DNA of 64,000 bases from Collimonas humicola (GTDB lineage: Bacteria > Pseudomonadota > Gammaproteobacteria > Burkholderiales > Burkholderiaceae_D): assembly GCF_018304945.1 (NCBI RefSeq), contig NZ_JAGQEE010000008.1:124001-188000 (forward strand). The letters run 5' to 3'. Below, piece after piece: positions 44,882-52,500 of the stretch. How positions within the stretch are numbered: the first letter of the stretch is position 1; every line of letters starts with the position of its first letter. Below the pieces are notes generated by a model. The model worked only from the letters and a program-made list of their open reading frames with translations, made no database searches and was not told where the DNA came from. Both the position numbers and the translations under genes were made by a program.

Positions 44882-44974
44882 ACTTACCCACAGATTTTGT
44901 GGACAGCATTGTTGATAACTACCGGGCAATTTAATTAAACCATTGATTTATAAGGGATTTTTGTTGCTGCTCAG
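44882..44974 (+). repeat. DnaA-box-like intergenic repeat, copy 3
   Basis: TTACCCACA (44884-44892), TTGTGGACAG, TTGTTGATAACTACCG, TTGATTTATAAGGGATTTTT and TGCTCAG; 118 bases after copy 2. Confidence 0.85.
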
Positions 44975-44987
44975 TTTCACTCTGTAT

Positions 44988-45080
44988 ACTTACCCACAAA
45001 TTTTGTGGACAGTCCTGTTGATAACTACCGTGCGATTTAGCTAAATCACTGATCTGTATAGGTTTTTTAGCCATGCTCAG
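44988..45080 (+). repeat. DnaA-box-like intergenic repeat, copy 4
   Basis: TTACCCACA (44990-44998), TTGTGGACAG, CTGTTGATAACTACCG, CTGATCTGTATAGG and TGCTCAG; 106 bases after copy 3 and 39 bases before the PmrA-like box. Confidence 0.85.
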
Positions 45081-45118
45081 ATTCAGGCGCAAGCCGCTTC
45101 CGGCTGCGCCGGCATTTG

Positions 45119-45151
45119 TTTAAGAATCATTTAATTCAATCCGGCTAAACT
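45119..45151 (+). promoter_or_regulatory. PmrA-box-like promoter of the two-component operon
   Basis: TTTAAG-AATCA-TTTAAT (45119-45135) fits the YTTAAK-N5-YTTAAK box of PmrA/QseB-type regulators, followed after 10 bases by TAAACT (45146-45151) as -10. The same box and spacing occur before the protease gene at 47261. Autoregulation by the encoded response regulator is predicted. Confidence 0.6.
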
Positions 45152-45224
45152 GCTGCAATTGGCGGCGGCATGATTCGATTTCGCGGAAATCAGCGCCCGC
45201 GGTTTTTTCTAGGGAGCTGTAGCT

Positions 45225-45881
45225 ATGCGTTTGCTGTTGGTGGAAGACGACCTGATGGTGGGTGAAGCCGTGCGCAAGGGACTGCGCCAGGATGGCTTTG
45301 CGCTCGACTGGGTGCAGGACGGCGTCGCCGCACTGAGCGCGCTGGGGCAGGAAGATTATCAGCTGCTGCTGCTCGATCTCGGCCTGCCGCGCAAGAACGG
45401 CCTGGAAGTGCTGAAGTCGCTGCGCGCCGGCGGCAACCAGCTTCCGGTGCTGATCCTGACCGCGCGCGATGCAGTTTCGGACCGGGTAGCCGGCCTCGAC
45501 GCCGGCGCCGACGATTACCTGGTCAAGCCTTTCGACCTGGAAGAACTGGCGGCACGCATCCGCGCGCTGCTGCGGCGGCAGTCGGGACGCGCCGAGCCGC
45601 TGGTGGAACTGGGCGGACTGATCCTCAATCCGGCCACCCACGAAGTCACGCTGGATGGCCAGCAGGTCAATCTGTCGGCGCGCGAATTTGCCTTGTTGCG
45701 GGCTTTTCTGGATCGTCCCGGCGTGGTGCTGTCGCGCGCCCAGCTGGAAGAAAAAATGTACGGCTGGGACGACAGCATAGAAAGCAACGCGGTCGAGGTT
45801 TACATCCACGCCTTGCGCAAAAAGCTGGGCAGCAATTTCATCAAGAATGTGCGCGGCATCGGCTACATGGTGGCCAAATGA
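45225..45881 (+). CDS. OmpR-family response regulator (PmrA/QseB type)
   Basis: 218 residues. The receiver domain has the acidic pocket E7/D8/D9, the phosphoacceptor D51 in LLLLDLGLP, the conserved Thr region LILTARDA and the Lys in YLVKPFD. The C-terminal winged helix ends with VEVYIHALRKKLGSNFIKNV and GIGYMVAK, as in PmrA/QseB/TctD-type regulators. Preceded by AGGGAGCT. The stop overlaps the kinase start (ATGA). A matching direct-repeat box upstream of this operon and of the downstream protease gene suggests its targets. Confidence 0.95.
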   Translation: MRLLLVEDDLMVGEAVRKGLRQDGFALDWVQDGVAALSALGQEDYQLLLLDLGLPRKNGLEVLKSLRAGGNQLPVLILTARDAVSDRVAGLDAGADDYLVKPFDLEELAARIRALLRRQSGRAEPLVELGGLILNPATHEVTLDGQQVNLSAREFALLRAFLDRPGVVLSRAQLEEKMYGWDDSIESNAVEVYIHALRKKLGSNFIKNVRGIGYMVAK

Positions 45882-47200
45882 GGACAACAGCGTCGCTGCC
45901 ATCGATCCGCAAGAGCTTGCTGCGCTGGCTCGCCGTCGGCCTCGGCGGCGGCATCCTGCTGGCCGGGCTGGCTCTGTATTTCCAGGCGCGCGGCGAAGCC
46001 AATGAACTGTTCGATTACCAGATGCGGCAGATCGTCGCCTCGCTGCCGCGCCAGGCGTTTCCGCCGATCATCGACGGCAGCGTCACCGGTCCGCGGCTGG
46101 ACGACCAGATCATGATCCAGATCTGGGACAATACCGGCGTCGTCATCTATCACTCGCATGCCCAGGATTTCCTGCCGCTGCAGGCGGAACTGGGCTTCGC
46201 CAACGTACGGCTGAACAGCGGCCTGTGGCGGGTCTACAGTGCGCAGATCGGCAACACCGTGGTGCAGATCGCGCAGCCGCAAAGCGCCCGCAACCAGATC
46301 GCCGCGCAAATGGCGGTCAAGACCGTGTCGCCGCTGCTGCTGCTGTTTCCCTTGCTCGGCATCCTGATCTGGATCGCCGTCGGCCGCGGCCTGGCGCCGA
46401 TCAAGCGCGCCGCCGCGGAAGTGCAGGCGCGCGACATGCACGCGCTGTCGGCGATCCCCGACGCCACCCTGCCGCAGGAAATCCAGCCGCTGACGCAAGC
46501 CTTGAACGACTTGCTGGCGCGCCTGGGACAATCGATCAATGCCCAGCGCGCCTTCGTGGCCGACGCCGCGCACGAGCTGCGCACGCCGCTGACCGCCCTG
46601 CGGCTGCAGGTGCAGCTGGCGGAGCGCGCCAGCGACGATACCGAACGGCAGGCTGCTTTCAGCGACCTCAAGCATGGACTGGAGCGCGCTACCCATCTGT
46701 TGCAACAGCTGCTGACGCTGGCGCGGCAGGAGCCCGGCGCCTTCGAACAAACCCATGTCAAGGTCGACCTGGGCGCGCTGATGCACAGCGCGGTCAGCGA
46801 TTTTGCACTGGCCGCCAACGACCGCCAGGTCGACCTTGGCATCAGCGCCGAGACGCCGGCCAGCGTCAGCGGCAATGGCGACGCGCTGCGCATCCTGCTC
46901 AACAACCTGATCGACAATGCGCTGCGCTACAGCCCAGCCGGCAGCAGCATCGATGTCTCGCTGGCCAGCGGCGCCGACGGCGTGACGCTGGCGGTGGAAG
47001 ACCATGGCCCCGGCATCCCGGAGGCGGATTTAGAACGGGTGTTCGACCGTTTCTACCGCGCCGCCGGCAGCCAGTCGCAAGCGGTCGGCAGCGGCCTCGG
47101 CCTGGCGATCGTCAAGCAGATCGCCGATGCCCACCGGGCTAGGGTCAGCCTGCGCAATACCGGCCACGGCTTGCTCGCCAGCGTGCGCTTTCCGGCTTGA
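45878..47200 (+). CDS. Sensor histidine kinase (QseC/PmrB type)
   Basis: 440 residues. TM1 is near residues 15-35 (WLAVGLGGGILLAGLALYF), a ~115-residue periplasmic sensor follows, TM2 is near VSPLLLLFPLLGILIWIAV, then HAMP. The H-box FVADAAHELRTPLTALRLQ holds the phosphorylated His; N-box LLNNLIDNALRYSP, G1 EDHGPGIP and G2 GSGLGLAIV complete a functional kinase. It phosphorylates the overlapping response regulator. The ligand is unknown; relatives sense cationic peptides, metals or acidity. Confidence 0.95.
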   Translation: MRTTASLPSIRKSLLRWLAVGLGGGILLAGLALYFQARGEANELFDYQMRQIVASLPRQAFPPIIDGSVTGPRLDDQIMIQIWDNTGVVIYHSHAQDFLPLQAELGFANVRLNSGLWRVYSAQIGNTVVQIAQPQSARNQIAAQMAVKTVSPLLLLFPLLGILIWIAVGRGLAPIKRAAAEVQARDMHALSAIPDATLPQEIQPLTQALNDLLARLGQSINAQRAFVADAAHELRTPLTALRLQVQLAERASDDTERQAAFSDLKHGLERATHLLQQLLTLARQEPGAFEQTHVKVDLGALMHSAVSDFALAANDRQVDLGISAETPASVSGNGDALRILLNNLIDNALRYSPAGSSIDVSLASGADGVTLAVEDHGPGIPEADLERVFDRFYRAAGSQSQAVGSGLGLAIVKQIADAHRARVSLRNTGHGLLASVRFPA

Positions 47201-47208
47201 AACGCCGG

Positions 47209-47245
47209 TGCCGCCGCCTGGCGGGCATGGCGCCAGGCGGCGGCA
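47209..47245 (+). terminator. Strong hairpin after the kinase gene
   Basis: A perfect 15-bp stem TGCCGCCGCCTGGCG/CGCCAGGCGGCGGCA with a 7-base loop starts eight bases after the kinase stop. Only a delayed T-run (47258-47263) follows, so termination may be partial, letting some transcripts continue into the protease gene. Confidence 0.6.
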
Positions 47246-47260
47246 AAATACTTTGGATTT

Positions 47261-47293
47261 TTTAAGTTTGCTTTAATTCTGGCTCTCTATGCT
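47261..47293 (+). promoter_or_regulatory. PmrA-box-like promoter of the protease gene
   Basis: TTTAAG-TTTGC-TTTAAT (47261-47277), then 10 bases and TATGCT (47288-47293). Box and spacing equal those before the two-component operon, so the same regulator probably activates this gene. Confidence 0.65.
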
Positions 47294-47324
47294 GTGTGTC
47301 ATTCCATCAGCAAAGGAGCAATAC

Positions 47325-48824
47325 ATGAACCGTCTGACCTTTACCCGCAGCACCATTGCCGTCGCCGTTCTGGTAGTGGCCGGCGGTGCATACCTGCATT
47401 CCAGGAATAAGGACATCGGTGTCGAAAATGCCAACGCCGCGGTGCCGGCTGCCGTGACGGCGCCAGTCAGCAATCCGGCGCCGCCCGGCAATGCGGCGCC
47501 CGCTGTCGCCGTAGCTACCGACTTTTCCAGCATCGTCGAGCGCGCCGGACCGGCGGTGGTGAACATCAGCGTCACCGGCAAGGCCAAGCAGAGCGCCGTC
47601 TCCGACCAGGATGACGATTCCGGGCTGGATCCCAACGATCCGTTCTCGCAGTTCTTCAAGCGCTTCGGCCCGCAGCTGCAGATCCCGCGCCATCCGCAGA
47701 TCATGCGCGGCGAAGGTTCTGGTTTCATCATCAGCGCCGACGGCCTGATCCTGACCAATGCCCACGTGGTCGAGGGCGCCTCGGAAGTGACCGTCAAGCT
47801 GACCGACCGCCGCGAGTTCAAGGCCAAGGTGCTGGGCTCCGACAAGCAAAGCGATATCGCCGTGATACGCATCGACGCCAAGAACCTGCCGACGGTGCAG
47901 ATCGGCAATCCGGCCCTGACCCGCGTCGGCGAACCGGTGCTGGCGATAGGCTCGCCTTACGGCTTTGAAAACACCGCCACCGCCGGCATCGTCAGCGCCA
48001 AGTCGCGCTCGCTGCCGGACGACACCTATGTGCCGTTCATCCAGACCGACGTCGCCGTCAATCCCGGCAACTCGGGCGGTCCGCTGTTCAACATCAAGGG
48101 CGAAGTAATCGGCATCAATTCGCAAATCTATAGCCAGACCGGCGGCTACCAAGGCTTGTCGTTTGCGATTCCTATCGATGTCGCCACCAAGGTCGAACAG
48201 CAGCTGGTGGCGCACGGCAAGGTCACCCGCAGCCATCTCGGCGTCAGCGTGCAGGAAGTGAACCAGGCCCTGGCAGAATCGTTCGGCCTGAAGAACGCCG
48301 CCGGCGCCCTGGTCAGCTCGGTCGACAAAGGCAGCCCGGCGGACCAAGGCGGCATGCAGCCCGGCGATGTCATTCTGCGTTTCAACGGCCAGGCCATCAA
48401 TCATTCCTCGGACCTGCCGAGCCTGGTGGCCGATACCGCTCCTGGCACTTCGAGCAGCATCGAAGTGATGCGCGGCGGCCAGAGCAAGACGCTGACCGTC
48501 AAGCTGACCGAAGCGACGCCGCTGAAGGTCGCCGGCAAGGACAATGGCGGCGATTCGCAGGGACGGCTGGGCCTGGCGTTGCGCGAACTCAGCCCGGACG
48601 AGCAGCAGCAGGTCGGCATCCGCGGCGGGCTGGTGGTGATGGACGCCAACGGGCCGTCGGCGCTGGCCGGCATCCAGCGCGGCGACGTGATACTGTCGTT
48701 CAACGGCAAGCCGGTCAGCAGCGTCGAGCAGTTGCGCCAGCTGGTCAGCAAGGCGGGCAAGAATGTCGCGCTGCTGGTGCAGCGTGACAAGGACAAGATC
48801 TTCGTTCCATTGAACCTGGGCTAA
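47325..48824 (+). CDS. DegP/HtrA-family periplasmic serine protease
   Basis: 499 residues from the ATG at 47325 with AAGGAG upstream. The N-terminal hydrophobic segment (IAVAVLVVAGGAYL) is a signal anchor or peptide, followed by an Ala/Pro linker. The trypsin-like domain has H147 in TNAHVV, D177 in SDIAVI and S250 in GNSGGP. Two PDZ domains follow (HLGVSVQEV ... GDVILRFNG and RLGLALREL ... GDVILSFNG). It degrades or refolds damaged envelope proteins. A PmrA-like box in its promoter links it to the adjacent two-component system. Confidence 0.95.
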   Translation: MNRLTFTRSTIAVAVLVVAGGAYLHSRNKDIGVENANAAVPAAVTAPVSNPAPPGNAAPAVAVATDFSSIVERAGPAVVNISVTGKAKQSAVSDQDDDSGLDPNDPFSQFFKRFGPQLQIPRHPQIMRGEGSGFIISADGLILTNAHVVEGASEVTVKLTDRREFKAKVLGSDKQSDIAVIRIDAKNLPTVQIGNPALTRVGEPVLAIGSPYGFENTATAGIVSAKSRSLPDDTYVPFIQTDVAVNPGNSGGPLFNIKGEVIGINSQIYSQTGGYQGLSFAIPIDVATKVEQQLVAHGKVTRSHLGVSVQEVNQALAESFGLKNAAGALVSSVDKGSPADQGGMQPGDVILRFNGQAINHSSDLPSLVADTAPGTSSSIEVMRGGQSKTLTVKLTEATPLKVAGKDNGGDSQGRLGLALRELSPDEQQQVGIRGGLVVMDANGPSALAGIQRGDVILSFNGKPVSSVEQLRQLVSKAGKNVALLVQRDKDKIFVPLNLG

Positions 48825-48855
48825 GGCTCGCCACATTGCGGAAAGCGGGGCAGAG

Positions 48856-49161
48856 ATGATCAAGCCGATAACGGGCAATAATTTATCGCAGCACATCCTG
48901 CCCTCTTCCGCCACCATGATCGGCGTCTGCATCACTGCGCTGTCGATTATCAAACTCGCAAGATTCAGCGGCCTGGCGATCTGGCTCAGCCACCTGCTGG
49001 CACTGAACAGCCTGGTGTTCCTTACCAGCGGCGTGCTCTCCTATGCATCAATGCGCTCGCGCCAGAGCATACGGCTCGAACAATACGCCGACATCGCCTT
49101 CATCTTCGGCCTCACCCTGCTCAGCCTCTCCACCGTCTTCATGGCGGTCGTGATTGACTGA
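48856..49161 (+). CDS. Small inner-membrane protein of unknown function
   Basis: 101 residues, 31 bases after the protease stop. Three hydrophobic segments are apparent (ATMIGVCITALSIIKL, IWLSHLLALNSLVFLTSGVL, IAFIFGLTLLSLSTVFMAVV), with a cytoplasmic-type basic loop MRSRQSIRLEQ between the last two. No family recognised with certainty. Same strand and short spacing suggest co-transcription with the protease gene. Confidence 0.75.
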   Translation: MIKPITGNNLSQHILPSSATMIGVCITALSIIKLARFSGLAIWLSHLLALNSLVFLTSGVLSYASMRSRQSIRLEQYADIAFIFGLTLLSLSTVFMAVVID

Positions 49162-49191
49162 ACATTCCGGATTGAATTCTCATTCATCCAA

Positions 49192-49283
49192 AGTTATTCA
49201 CAGAATCTGTGGATAGTCCTGTTGATAACCCTCGTCCACATCTTCTATGTAGTTGATCTATATGGATTTTTCACGCGTGCTTA
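49192..49283 (+). repeat. DnaA-box-like intergenic repeat, copy 5
   Basis: TTATTCACA (49194-49202), TCTGTGGATAG, CTGTTGATAACCC, then TTGATCTATATGGATTTTT and GTGCTTA. CTATCCACA on the minus strand differs from the DnaA-box consensus TTATCCACA at one position. Confidence 0.85.
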
Positions 49284-49637
49284 ATGTTGTGCGCGATATT
49301 CGATAAAGTGCTGAAAAAAACAGCAGCAACGCTGCTGCAATTCGCACCTTCAGGCAATCCCAGCGATTTGAGCGATCGATCAATTTGAATGGCCGGACAG
49401 GCTTGACTAAGCTGTGAGTGAGCGCCTGCACCAGTGCTCGCCATCGATTTGCGCACCGCTGCCCTGCATCCGCCGTCAAGGCAAGAAATATAATTATTTA
49501 ACAAGCATTTCATCGTCAGCAAATATAATTAAAAAATATTCGCCGGCTGTCGATTCAAGCTTGCGTCCTTCGACTAGTTAGCAGATTCAGGAATTCACCG
49601 GCCAGGCCGGCAACCACTATCCCATGGAGATATCAAG
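49284..49637. other. Intergenic stretch without recognised gene
   Basis: 354 bases. Short ORFs on the minus strand lack domains and ribosome sites. From about 49490 the sequence is AT-rich and probably holds the promoter of the YCII gene; no boxes could be assigned. Confidence 0.4.
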
Positions 49638-50072
49638 ATGCGATTCATGATCATACGCAAGGCTGACAAAGCTACCGAAGCAGGCGAAATGCCCAGCGAA
49701 GAATTGCTGACAGCAATGATTAAGTACAACGAAGAAATGATACAGGCCGGCGTCATGCTGGCCGGCGAAGGCTTGCAGCCGAGCGCCAAGGGCGCGCGCA
49801 TCAAGTTCGCCGGCGGCAAGCCGACTGTGCTCGACGGCCCTTTCGCTGAAACCAAGGAACTGATCGCCGGCTTCACCATGATCCAGGTCAAGTCGAAACA
49901 GGAAGCGCTCGAATGGGTCAAGCGCTGGCCGCCGCTCGATGCCGGCGGCGGCGTCGAGCTGGAGCTGCGCCAGGTGTTCGAAGCGGAAGATTTCGGCGAC
50001 GAGCTGACGCCGGAACTGCGCGAGACCGAAGAGCGCCAGCGCCGTCAGGCCATCGACAACAGCAAGCCTTGA
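49638..50072 (+). CDS. YCII-related/DGPF domain protein
   Basis: 144 residues. The DGPF signature is clear in VLDGPFAETKELIAGFTMIQ, with RFMIIRKADK at the N-terminus and ALEWVKRWPPLD. The family is a small ferredoxin-like fold of uncertain enzymatic role, often found beside ECF sigma factors or VOC and SRPBCC proteins. First of three spaced same-strand genes (YCII, SRPBCC, VOC), a common association. Confidence 0.9.
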   Translation: MRFMIIRKADKATEAGEMPSEELLTAMIKYNEEMIQAGVMLAGEGLQPSAKGARIKFAGGKPTVLDGPFAETKELIAGFTMIQVKSKQEALEWVKRWPPLDAGGGVELELRQVFEAEDFGDELTPELRETEERQRRQAIDNSKP

Positions 50073-50115
50073 TCGCCCGTTGCCCCTATCCTATCCACTG
50101 ACTATTGAGGAAACC

Positions 50116-50643
50116 ATGCTCAAGACCATCGCCATCGTTATCGTCGTCGCCATTGCCCTGATACTGGGTTATGCCACGTTCCGGCCAGATGATTTCCGCG
50201 TCCAGCGCTCCGTCACGATCAAGGCGCCACCGGAAAAAATCTTCGCGCTGATCGACGACTTCCACGCATGGAGCAGCTGGTCGCCTTTCGAAAAACTGGA
50301 TCCGGGCATGAAGCGCACTTTCAGCGGCCCCGCCAGCGGCAAGGGCGCGGCCTATGCCTGGGACAGCACAGGCAAGGCCGGCGCCGGCAGCATGGAGATC
50401 AAAGAATCCACGCCGCCTGGCAAGATCCTCATTAAGCTGGATTTCACGAAACCGCTGGAAGGCCATAACACGGCCGAATTCAGCATCGACACCCAGGGCG
50501 ACAGCAGCAAGGTCACCTGGGCCATGTATGGACCGTCACCCTATGTCGCCAAGGTGATGGGCATCTTTTTCAGCATGGATAGCATGATCGGCAAGGATTT
50601 TGAAAGCGGCCTTGCCAACCTGAAAAGCGTTGCCGAAAAATAA
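50116..50643 (+). CDS. SRPBCC (polyketide cyclase-like) domain protein with membrane anchor
   Basis: 175 residues from the ATG at 50116, preceded by TTGAGGAAACC. One N-terminal hydrophobic segment (TIAIVIVVAIALILGYATF) anchors a SRPBCC domain: RSVTIKAPPEKIFALIDDFH, WSSWSPFEKLDP, then KSVAEK at the end. This is the usual layout of membrane-tethered START-like ligand-binding proteins. Ligand unknown. Confidence 0.88.
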   Translation: MLKTIAIVIVVAIALILGYATFRPDDFRVQRSVTIKAPPEKIFALIDDFHAWSSWSPFEKLDPGMKRTFSGPASGKGAAYAWDSTGKAGAGSMEIKESTPPGKILIKLDFTKPLEGHNTAEFSIDTQGDSSKVTWAMYGPSPYVAKVMGIFFSMDSMIGKDFESGLANLKSVAEK

Positions 50644-50699
50644 GCGACGATTACCCCTTCCGCATTTCCATCATTCATCATCCATCACAGGAGCATGTC

Positions 50700-51110
50700 A
50701 TGCAATTGCATCCCTACCTCAATTTCAACGGTACCTGCGACGCCGCGTTCAAGTTCTATGAAAAAGTCCTGGGCGGGAAAATCACCCTCAATCTGCGCTT
50801 CGGCGAAACTCCGATGGCCGAGAATATCGCTCCAGCTTTGCAAGACCAGATCGCCCACGTACGGCTGGAATCCGGCAGCATTGTGCTGCTGGGTTCAGAC
50901 TGCCCGCCTGAGCATTTCGAAAAAGCCCAAGGCACCGTACTCTCGCTCAACGTCGACAACATCCCCGAGGCCGAGCGCGTGTTCAACGCCCTGAAAGAAA
51001 ACGGCACCATCAAGATGCCCCTGGAAAAAACCTTCTGGGCAATCCGCTTCGGCATGCTGACCGACCAGTTCGGCACGCCTTGGATGATCAACTGCGAGAA
51101 AGATAACTGA
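50700..51110 (+). CDS. VOC superfamily (PhnB-like) protein
   Basis: 136 residues with AGGAGCATGTC before the ATG. The PhnB-type glyoxalase fold is recognisable: LNFNGTCDAAFKFYEKVLGG, ENIAPALQDQIAHVRL, FWAIRFGMLTDQFGTPWMIN. It lacks the full set of metal ligands seen in true glyoxalase I, so catalysis is uncertain. Last gene of the trio; repeat DNA begins just downstream. Confidence 0.9.
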   Translation: MQLHPYLNFNGTCDAAFKFYEKVLGGKITLNLRFGETPMAENIAPALQDQIAHVRLESGSIVLLGSDCPPEHFEKAQGTVLSLNVDNIPEAERVFNALKENGTIKMPLEKTFWAIRFGMLTDQFGTPWMINCEKDN

Positions 51111-51141
51111 TAGCCACGCAACGATACGTACTCCGTAGTCC

Positions 51142-51202
51142 GTCAATTGGGGTCAGAGTAATTTTCGCAAAGAACGCGAAAAAAAACTCTGACCCCAATT
51201 GA
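51142..51202. repeat. Long inverted repeat (REP-like), copy 1
   Basis: GTCAATTGGGGTCAGAGT at the left end is the exact reverse complement of the right end, and inner arms TTTTCGC/GCGAAAA extend the hairpin. A second, nearly identical copy is at 51559-51620. The GGGGTCAGAGT core is a known bacterial intergenic repeat motif often linked to REP-associated tyrosine transposases; none is present here. Confidence 0.85.
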
Positions 51203-51215
51203 CTAGAGCGGCTCC

Positions 51216-51269
51216 GGTTTTGACGTTGGGGTTGTTTTTGACGTTGCCGTTGCTTTTGACGTACCCCCG
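51216..51269 (+). repeat. 18-bp tandem repeat, three units
   Basis: Units begin at 51216, 51234 and 51252 with the common core TTTTGACGT. The first two read TTTTGACGTTGSSGTTG; the third diverges after the core. Confidence 0.75.
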
Positions 51270-51281
51270 CATTGAGACGTT

Positions 51282-51377
51282 GCCAAATCCGGCGCGTGTC
51301 AGCCGGGAATTGTGAGGGGCATGTTTGAGCCGAAGGCGAGTTTTGCCCCTCACCCGGCTGGCGCGCGCCGGATTTGG
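51282..51377. repeat. ~95-bp interrupted palindrome
   Basis: CCAAATCCGGCGCG (51282-51295) pairs with CGCGCCGGATTTGG (51364-51377), AGCCGGG with CCCGGCT, and GTGAGGGGCA (51312-51321) with TGCCCCTCAC (51344-51353), forming one large nested stem. Confidence 0.8.
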
Positions 51378-51404
51378 GGACCCGACCGAAGGAAGGGCAA
51401 CGGC

Positions 51405-51482
51405 TTTGCGGTCGCCTTCTTTTTGGTTACTTTTTCTTGGCGAAGCAAGAAAAAGTGACTAGCTGCCGGGCTACCCCCGGCA
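51405..51482. repeat. Double-hairpin intergenic repeat
   Basis: ACTTTTTCTT-GGCGAAGC-AAGAAAAAGT (51429-51456) followed by GCCGGG-CTACC-CCCGGC (51465-51481). This combination is reminiscent of widespread betaproteobacterial intergenic repeats. Confidence 0.7.
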
Positions 51483-51558
51483 AGCTTCCACGGAGTAGCT
51501 ACTGTTTTAATTACGCACTAACTGCTCTGAGCTTGCCACCACGCCCACTCCGTAGCCC

Positions 51559-51620
51559 GTCAATTGGGGTCAGAGTAATTTTCGCAAAAACCGCGAAAAA
51601 AAACTCTGACCCCAATTGAC
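51559..51620. repeat. Long inverted repeat (REP-like), copy 2
   Basis: Near-identical to 51142-51202 and in the same orientation. Its last base is the final base of the stop codon of the minus-strand gene at 51620. Confidence 0.85.
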
Positions 51621-51847
51621 TACAGCAGTGGTGTTTTGGTGACGGTTACGCGGTCGATGAAAAATTCGCCGTCTATGCATTTCCGGTGCGGCACGCCGGC
51701 CACCTTGAATCCCGGACCACCCTCGGCCACCCAGATCCGCGCGACAGTGTCAAACTCCTCCACCTCCAGCCCCAGCATCGCCGCAGACAACACAAACTGC
51801 GCCCCGTCCTTTTGCCTGTCACGAATTTCGTCTATCGTCTTTGCCAT
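51620..51847 (-). CDS. Small hypothetical protein
   Basis: 75 residues, starting MAKTIDEIRDRQKDGAQFVL and ending FFIDRVTVTKTPLL. It has no signal peptide or membrane segment and no family was recognised. Its TAG stop touches the inverted repeat copy 2, so the C-terminus may have been set by insertion of the repeat. Codon pattern and a start following the regulator-side spacer are consistent with a real gene. Confidence 0.6.
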   Translation of the reverse strand: MAKTIDEIRDRQKDGAQFVLSAAMLGLEVEEFDTVARIWVAEGGPGFKVAGVPHRKCIDGEFFIDRVTVTKTPLL

Positions 51848-51882
51848 ATTCTCAATCTGCTTTTACAGTTCCAGTTAAATCT

Positions 51883-52359
51883 TCAAGCATCGCGCAATAA
51901 TTCACGCGGCAATTCATAGGTTTCCTTGATCGCCTGCAGCACGATATTTGAACGGATATCCTGCACGCCCGGGATCTTGTACAGCTTCTCCAGCACGAAC
52001 GCCGAATAATGCTTCAGGTTGCGCGCCTTCACCCGCAACAGGTAATTGGCGTCGCCCGTAATGATATAGGAGCCCACCACCTCCGGATAATTCTGCAAAG
52101 CCTGCATGAAATTCTCATGCCAGCTTTCCACATCCCGCCGCATCGTCACTTGCACGAACACATCCAGTTCCAGGCCCAACTTCTCCGGACTCAGCAAGGC
52201 GCTGTAGCGGCTGATGATGCCCTCCTCTTCCAGGATCCGCACCCGCCGCAAACAGGACGAAGGCGAGAGGAACACCTGCTCCGCCAGATCCTGGTTGCTG
52301 ATGCGGCCATTCTGCTGCAACAGCGTCAGGATGTTCAAATCGATGGCATCAAGCTGCAT
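51883..52359 (-). CDS. kynR: Lrp/AsnC family regulator of the kynurenine operon
   Basis: 158 residues. The N-terminal HTH (LDAIDLNILTLLQQNGRISN, LAEQVFLSPSSCLRRVRILE) and the C-terminal RAM/ASNC ligand domain (SYIITGDANYLLRVKARNL) are complete. It is divergent from kynB across an AT-rich 141-base gap. In Pseudomonas, KynR, an Lrp-type regulator in the same place, activates kyn genes in response to kynurenine; the same role is inferred here, including control from the shared intergenic region. Confidence 0.9.
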   Translation of the reverse strand: MQLDAIDLNILTLLQQNGRISNQDLAEQVFLSPSSCLRRVRILEEEGIISRYSALLSPEKLGLELDVFVQVTMRRDVESWHENFMQALQNYPEVVGSYIITGDANYLLRVKARNLKHYSAFVLEKLYKIPGVQDIRSNIVLQAIKETYELPRELLRDA

Positions 52360-52412
52360 TGAAATTATCTTTCAATATTTATAGTAAATATCTAGATTAA
52401 TTCTAAAATTAA

Positions 52413-52440
52413 TTGAAATTGTATAGTAATTTCGTATAAA
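52413..52440 (+). promoter_or_regulatory. Candidate promoter of kynBUA
   Basis: -35 TTGAAA (52413-52418), 16 bases, -10 TATAAA (52435-52440), in an AT-rich stretch typical of Lrp-type binding regions. Confidence 0.5.
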
Positions 52441-52500
52441 AATTCCAATAAGCTCGCCTAAAATAATTCCACCGATTCAGTCTGGCCACAGGAGAAAGCC

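Noticed and set aside
44764-45080. Possible chromosomal replication origin
   Set aside because: DnaA-like boxes occur, but dnaA, dnaN, gyrB, rpmH or par genes are not nearby and similar copies lie at distant intergenic sites.
47307-48953. 548-codon minus-strand ORF opposite the HtrA protease
   Set aside because: Antisense shadow; the plus strand encodes a complete protease with catalytic triad and PDZ domains.
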